DNA of 64,000 nucleotides from Mya arenaria. Its lineage: Eukaryota; Mollusca; Bivalvia; Myida; Myidae. The position numbers were made by a program, and so were the translations under genes. The DNA lies in the NCBI RefSeq assembly GCF_026914265.1, contig NC_069126.1, positions 23,661,473-23,725,472 on the forward strand, in the 5' to 3' direction. This document shows, one piece after another, positions 58,976 to 64,000 of this stretch (position 1 is its first letter; each line of letters starts with the position of its first letter). The notes under the pieces were generated by a model. The model was not told the origin of the DNA. It saw only the letters and a program-made list of their open reading frames with translations, and did not search any database.

Positions 58976-59238
58976 CGTTTTATGACATATTGATTAATGC
59001 CAGAATCGTCTTTTTTGCAATTAATTTTGTAAAAATTATCAAAACAATTCGTTTAAAGCAATGTTTTATGACATATTGATTAATGCCAGAATAGTCTTTT
59101 TTGCAATTAATTTTGTAAAAATTATCAAAACAATTCGTTTTAAAAGCAATGTTTTATGACATATTGATTAATGCCAGAATAGTCTTTTTGCAATTAATTT
59201 TGTAAAAATTATCAAAACAATTTGTTTAAAGCAATGTT
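58976..59238. repeat. three tandem 86-88-bp copies
   Basis: Gttttatgacatattgatta begins copies at 58977, 59063 and 59151. Each continues with gcaattaattttgtaaaaat and tatcaaaacaatt. Copies 2 and 3 differ at very few positions, so the amplification is recent. Confidence 0.9.
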
Positions 59239-59280
59239 TGCGGAGCGGGCGCTGTTGCTACGGTTGGACTCATTCGCTTA

Positions 59281-59460
59281 TAAAGCTGCACTCTCACAGA
59301 TTGACCGTTTTAACAACTTCTATTTTGTCTTTGAATAGGCCAATTTTTGAGTAAATGTCTGCAAACCATTGGTTCAATACTGCTGAGAAAGTATCAGATC
59401 GCAAGTTTTCATATTTGCCTTCGAAAATTGATATTCATGGCTAAAAGCGTTACCAACGCT
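59281..59460. mobile_element. MITE family A, left half
   Basis: Aaagctgcactctcacagat, then ccaatttttgagtaaatgtc, match the left half of 610-966. It stops where a family C element begins at TTAA (59461), so the second element most likely inserted into the first. Confidence 0.75.
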
Positions 59461-59836
59461 TTAAAGTGACACTCTTATATAAAATCAATACATTCACAAA
59501 TATATCAAATACAATTTTTGAGTGATACATCTTTAGCTATTTACTAAATAATACATTTATGGAAAATATCAATTACTGATAACAAGATTGTAACCGTGTT
59601 TTTAATAACTAAATATGCAAAAATATTAAATGATTGGTGAGTGCTAAACGATTTACTGTGATCTACAATTGTCTCATAAGGTAGAAATACCGTCATTTCT
59701 GCAATTTTCTATCAAATTAAACTCGGTATCCTTCATTAGATCCATTATTTTCGACATCTATTCATCTATTTTGGTAAATCAAAACAGTTGTATTAATTGT
59801 GGTAAATTTGTTGGGATGAAAGAGTACAATGGGGTT
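59461..59836. mobile_element. TTAA MITE family C, copy 2
   Basis: It starts ttaaagtgacactcttatat. The interior is shared with 43551 (attactgataacaagattgt, taaatgattggtgagtgc). The right terminus is eroded. The stretch from here to 60216 holds nothing else recognised. Confidence 0.75.
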
Positions 59837-60216
59837 TTCGGCAATTTTCCAATCAATTTAGATCTGTTTTTTTCGACTGAATTTAAGGCATTGAAGTTGG
59901 CTTAGTTTACGCTTATATCTATATTTTTGCTAGAATGGCAAAGGTGTTAGTTCAAACGTATTTATTTTACAACGATTGTGAATTAAGTTATTAAAACATT
60001 GATAACTCACATGTCGCTGTTACGATGTTACGCTGGTGTGTGGTCTTAACCACCGTCGGGACCTACGGTACTATCTTCCGTTACGATCCATACTTACTGT
60101 ACCATGAGAAAATTGACTGACTTAATCTCGTTTATATGAACATGCATGAGGCAGGGGACACGACTCAAACTGAATGTAACAATAAAATTATTTTCAATAT
60201 ATGTTAGTTGTCGCCG

Positions 60217-60292
60217 CATGAGAGTGGTCGAAGTGGCTGGTTTAAAATTTGTAATGATCAGGCGGACCTTGTTCAAATCGAGCTTTTGTCAG
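60217..60292 (+). mobile_element. possible Ser/Leu-tRNA-like SINE head
   Basis: Gagagtggtcgaagtggctg resembles the D-arm of class II tRNAs, and ttgttcaaatcgagc resembles box B about 40 bp later. The acceptor stem does not close, so it is a tRNA-derived remnant. Confidence 0.4.
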
Positions 60293-60873
60293 AATACCTT
60301 TTCTACGTGAAAACATAAGTATGAGTGTTTGTGCATATAAAGATTTCCGTTGGACTTCCTTGCAGAACCAACGAAACTGTCTCTTTGATTATTCATGATT
60401 ACGAGATTTTCCAAGCTAAATCACCCACGGTCAACAACGAAGGCTTGCGCAGTAGTTTATCGATGGTATACGACGATGAGTCCTACCTGGAGAAAACATA
60501 CTTGTCCGGCTGGTTATTACGCGCCCTTTGTCAAGCTTTGTTAAATAGCCTATACTATGGTAAAGTGCTTATTAAATTTTCGTTATTCAAAATGTTATCT
60601 TAAAACCTTGTCAGTTGTACGGAGATATTCATATTCTAGAGACAGTAAAAGATAGACTGCCCGTCTGTCTGAATGTGACTAACACTATGAAAATGCGCGC
60701 TATGGTAAATCTCATTTAAGGGAATATACAATGGTAAAGTGATTAATGTTTATTTATTCTTAAAGACATAAACTTAAAATCAGTTGAATAGATATTGATA
60801 CTCGAAAGATCGTACAAGCATTATCAAAAGTTATCAGACTGCCTGTCCGCCTGTACGTGAAGGATACTATATA

Positions 60874-61090
60874 TTATTAGTTATTTGGTCTATTACCGAC
60901 CCACTACAGAAAAATGGGGGGGGGGGGTGTCTGTGATTTCAAAATTTTGGAAATGAGAGGTGGTCGATGAAATAAATGAATTATTTGGTCTGTTACTGAC
61001 CCACTACGGGAAAATTGGGGGTCTGTGGATTATACAGGGGGCGAGGGCATTTTTCCGTTGCGTGTCAGTAACAGACCAAATAACTAATAT
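60874..61090. mobile_element. TIR element with duplicated left end
   Basis: Attagttatttggtctatta at the left matches, inverted, gtaacagaccaaataactaa at the right. The left end sequence recurs in direct orientation about 101 bp inside (ttatttggtctgttactgac). It contains a G11 run. No open frame. Confidence 0.75.
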
Positions 61091-61524
61091 TGTTTTTTTT
61101 AATTGAAATAAATGTTTGCAGACAATCTATCCGTCTATCGCGGACGCGTATATTAACGGCTGGGGGACGCTAGCCGGCTGTTAGCAATATGTTTGAAAAC
61201 AGTTCTAAATTATGGTGTTATTGGATCAATTGTATTGCTAGCAACCGTTGACCAGTCCACGGCTACGCGGAGCCCTCCCCCGGGTGGACTCTTACCCATT
61301 TCCGGTGGTCGTCGGCACTTGGTCAGCATTCCTTGAAATATGAAAGGATACTTACGTCTCACCTTGACAGTTGAACAGTTAGCCACCGAAGAGAGAAAAA
61401 TATGTGTGTTTTGTTGGTTATTGTATTTTTATATAACAAAGTTTTTATTGCTTGTTTTTATTTGTACATTTGTTATTGTTATGATTAAAATAAAGTAGTG
61501 TACTTACAATATTCCATAGCGATA

Positions 61525-63701
61525 CTAGCCCTCGTGCTGGTTCCCCTCAGCTCCCTCCATCCGCTTCTTCTCGTGTTTCACCATGTTACGCAGGAGGTCG
61601 CGGATCTGCCCCTCAGACAGCTCAGGCCATCGTCCCTTCCTTAATATCCTGACGGCGTGGATAGGGATGGTTAAACGAGAGCAGCTGAATTCTGCGATGA
61701 CTTCCGCATACGCGTCCTTTATCGAACGGCGCGTCCTGTCATCAACGTAAGTGCGCTTTTTCCGCGGCGCGATCAACTGATCCAGTGACTTGGACATGAC
61801 AGGCATCTTCTTCGTTGGCAGTCCAGTGTCCTCTTCGTGGGAGTGTTGGGGCAGGGGCCTCTTCCGGGAAGGCTGCGCTGGGACCTCTTTATCCAAACTA
61901 CCTGCTGTGGAGCTTGCTTCCGAAGAAATGGTAATTATCTCAGAAAACGTTTCATCGTCAGACAAAGCACATTGTACGTCATTCGTTACGTCATCCGTTA
62001 CGTTAAGGGCTGTTCTTATCGGATGGTCGTCGCCTGCTTCATCTGAGAGCTTGCTTACATTTGCCGTCGTCCATGCATCAAACGCGTTCCTGATCCAGGA
62101 GACACCCCTTATGTGTAAATCGTCGTGAAGTGGGATCAGGGGCCGCTTCCGGGAAGGCTGCGCCGAGACCTCTTCATCCGAAGTGCCTGCTGTGGAGCGT
62201 AACTGCGAAGGGATAGTAATTGCCTCAGAAGCTATGTCATCGTCAGACAAGGCTGGTCTATTTGGCTGGTCGTCGCATTCCTCATCCGGGCACCTGCTTA
62301 CACTTGCCGTCGCCATTGCATCAACCGTGTTTCTGATCCAGGAGACAGCCCTCGTGCTTATTTCAGGGGATATCATTGGCTGCTTCCTAACCTGCAAATT
62401 TTTATAATTGGTCCCCTTGCAGCCCTGCAGATATAGCTTTATCAGTGTGTATTTCCGGATGTGGATGTGTCCATCACGCATAGCCCACTCCCAGAAGTTG
62501 AGCACGGATTTGAAAATCCGGTGGATCGTAGCCGCTTCAACGTGCCTCTGTAGATCTTCCATGTGCTTAACGACCATATGTGTGCTCACCTGATTTAACC
62601 CATCTTCCTTGATATCCCCTGTTGCCAGGAAGCGGCTGACGTACCCTACGTCTCCAAAGTGCTGGTCTCGTCTCCTGGATCCACCAGCGCTCGATATCTT
62701 GAACTTATGCCACTCAACAACCAGGGGGTCTATAATGTTTTAATATCTAATTAGTGTTAAATGTTAAATACATTAATATGTAATAATTTTTTTATATTAA
62801 CATGATCAATAATAATTTACTGTCATGTTTATAATCGTAGCGTATTTCCTTAAAGGTGCACTATTACTCCCAAATAAGGTTTTACACATTTAAATAAAAT
62901 GATTTAATACAACTGTTCTAATATACAAACAAATAATGAACAAATGTCGAAAACAACCGTGCTTATGAAGGATACCGCGTTTAATTTGAAAGAAGTGTGC
63001 AGAAAACACGGTATTGCTACCTTATGAGACGATAATAGATCGCAGTAAATCTATTAGTATTAACCAATCGTTCATTATTTTTGCGTTTTCAGCTCATAAA
63101 TACACGGTTATAATATTGCTATCAGTAATTCATATTTTCCATGAATGCATTATTTAGAAAGACGTTGAGGGTTTATCACAAAAAACGTTTGTTATACATG
63201 TGTGTGTATTGATTTTGAATAAGAGTGTCACTTTAATCATTAACGTTATATAAGTTTTCCTTACGAGCCCTCCTTCCTCTGGTCACCAGCCGAGCGTGTT
63301 TTTCGAAAGTTATATCTTTGCTGGTCATCAGTGGATACTCTGACACTGGCAAAGGAACAGTCTCGACTTCAAGCTCGGCTTCCGGCTCAGCTTCCGGCTC
63401 TGATTCTGGCTCAGCTTTCTCCTCAGCTTCCGGTTCTGCTTCTAGCTCAGAGCCCGGCCCTGCTGCCGCCCCTTGCTCCATCCCCACATACTGCACGTGC
63501 TCCGGCATGCCATTAATGGTGTCCGACTCCGGGTGTGTGCTGTTACCACGCGCCGCTACCCTGGCGGATACCAACCTGCGATAAGACTCACTTCCTTTCG
63601 AGAACCTAGTCATCGCGTCGGCCATTTTCGGCGTGCCATTAGGAATGTTGTGGGCCGCCCCCTTCAAGTGCTTCTTCTTGTTCGAACAAGCGTGCCCACA
63701 A
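61525..63701 (-). CDS. unrecognised nuclear-type protein, last two exons
   Basis: On the minus strand, exon 63701-63265 (acceptor tttctag, donor gtaagg) joins exon 62729-61525 (acceptor attatag) in frame to 546 residues. The gene continues beyond the window upstream. It begins CGHACSNKKKHLKGAAH, a pattern like the end of a Cys/His zinc finger. Next come a Glu/Pro/Ala-rich repeat segment and a helical block (HPLVVEWHKFKISSAGG to VLNFWEWAMRDG) resembling the core-binding part of tyrosine recombinases. A duplicated acidic region follows, with SWIRN at the start and AQPSRKRPL at the end of each copy. The C-terminus is basic and helical (RRSIKDAYAEVIAEFSCSR, then GRWPELSEGQIRDLLRNMVK), like a SANT/Myb-type fold. 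A minus-strand AATAAA complement lies at 61444-61449. It could be a host gene or a domesticated element. The frames and splices look intact; the function is unknown. Confidence 0.6.
62854..63232. mobile_element. TTAA MITE family C, copy 3, complete
   Basis: Aggtgcactattactccc at the left and aataagagtgtcact at the right are bounded by TTAA at 62850-62853 and 63233-63236. The interior is the inverse of 43551 and 59461. It fills most of the intron of the minus-strand gene. Confidence 0.85.
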
Positions 63702-63792
63702 CTAGAAATTTAAATATAAAGAAAGCTCATAGCATTTCATTACCTTAATTTCAATCGTTTGACAAAATTATATTTCATTTGAAGTCCAATTA

Positions 63793-63964
63793 CAGTCAAA
63801 ACTCGCTATGTCGAAGTCGTAAAGACATCCGGGGGGGACTTCGAGATAACGAACATTCGATATAACCGAAATACAAAACATGTTTAATTTAACCCAAAGT
63901 ATTCTAAAAAAACAATATACCCGAGGTATCGAGATACCAGAGTTCGACATAGTGAGTTTTGACT
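63793..63964. mobile_element. pogo/Tigger-like MITE
   Basis: The left end cagtcaaaactcgctatgtc and right end gttcgacatagtgagttttg, then act, are inverted. TA precedes the left end. It belongs to the same family as 55204-55377. Confidence 0.8.
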
Positions 63965-64000
63965 AGTGTTTGAAAATCGGACTCCATTTGGTATCGATCG

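Overview
The window looks like nuclear DNA from a lophotrochozoan animal, most likely a bivalve mollusc. It is AT-rich, with intron-split genes, GT-AG splice sites and a dense load of short inverted-repeat elements (MITEs), tRNA-headed SINEs and satellites. The bivalve assignment is inference from this repeat and gene style; no species is claimed.

Five coding loci stand out, four on the plus strand. (1) 10332-16238: the last three coding exons of a hedgehog gene, holding most of the signalling domain plus the complete self-cleaving Hint domain. The first exon is not visible. (2) 38217-40076: a decayed, intron-containing Crypton-type tyrosine recombinase. (3) 44591-45682: a one-exon rhodopsin-type GPCR, flanked by three copies of one MITE. 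(4) 47685-55178: an 11-exon gene for a single-pass receptor with a signal peptide, two C-type lectin-like domains (CTLDs), a WSC domain, a membrane helix and a tyrosine-bearing tail. (5) 61525-63701 on the minus strand: the last two exons of an unrecognised nuclear-looking protein. Two older minus-strand fossils lie at 24.4-27.1 kb: an unknown protein and a LINE reverse transcriptase.

Region by region: 0-3.4 kb is non-coding with a tRNA-Glu-like tandem array. A 41-bp satellite with higher-order structure fills 3.4-6.9 kb and is capped by a SINE. The hedgehog gene, with MITE- and microsatellite-filled introns, runs to 16.7 kb. A cytosine-poor 16-bp minisatellite fills 18.6-21.2 kb. From 21 to 38 kb the DNA is repeat-rich and otherwise empty. 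The remaining genes lie in 38-64 kb.

The most interesting observation is in the lectin gene. The WSC domain is encoded by phase-1 exons sitting inside the intron that splits the first CTLD, so in the protein the WSC domain is nested within a lectin domain. The second CTLD has the same intron without the insert. Other notable items are a TIR element carrying a tRNA-Cys-like promoter, a 451-bp higher-order repeat in the satellite, a 7-residue insertion in the hedgehog signalling domain, and an inverted repeat resembling a recombinase site just upstream of the Crypton. The genes do not form an obvious pathway together.
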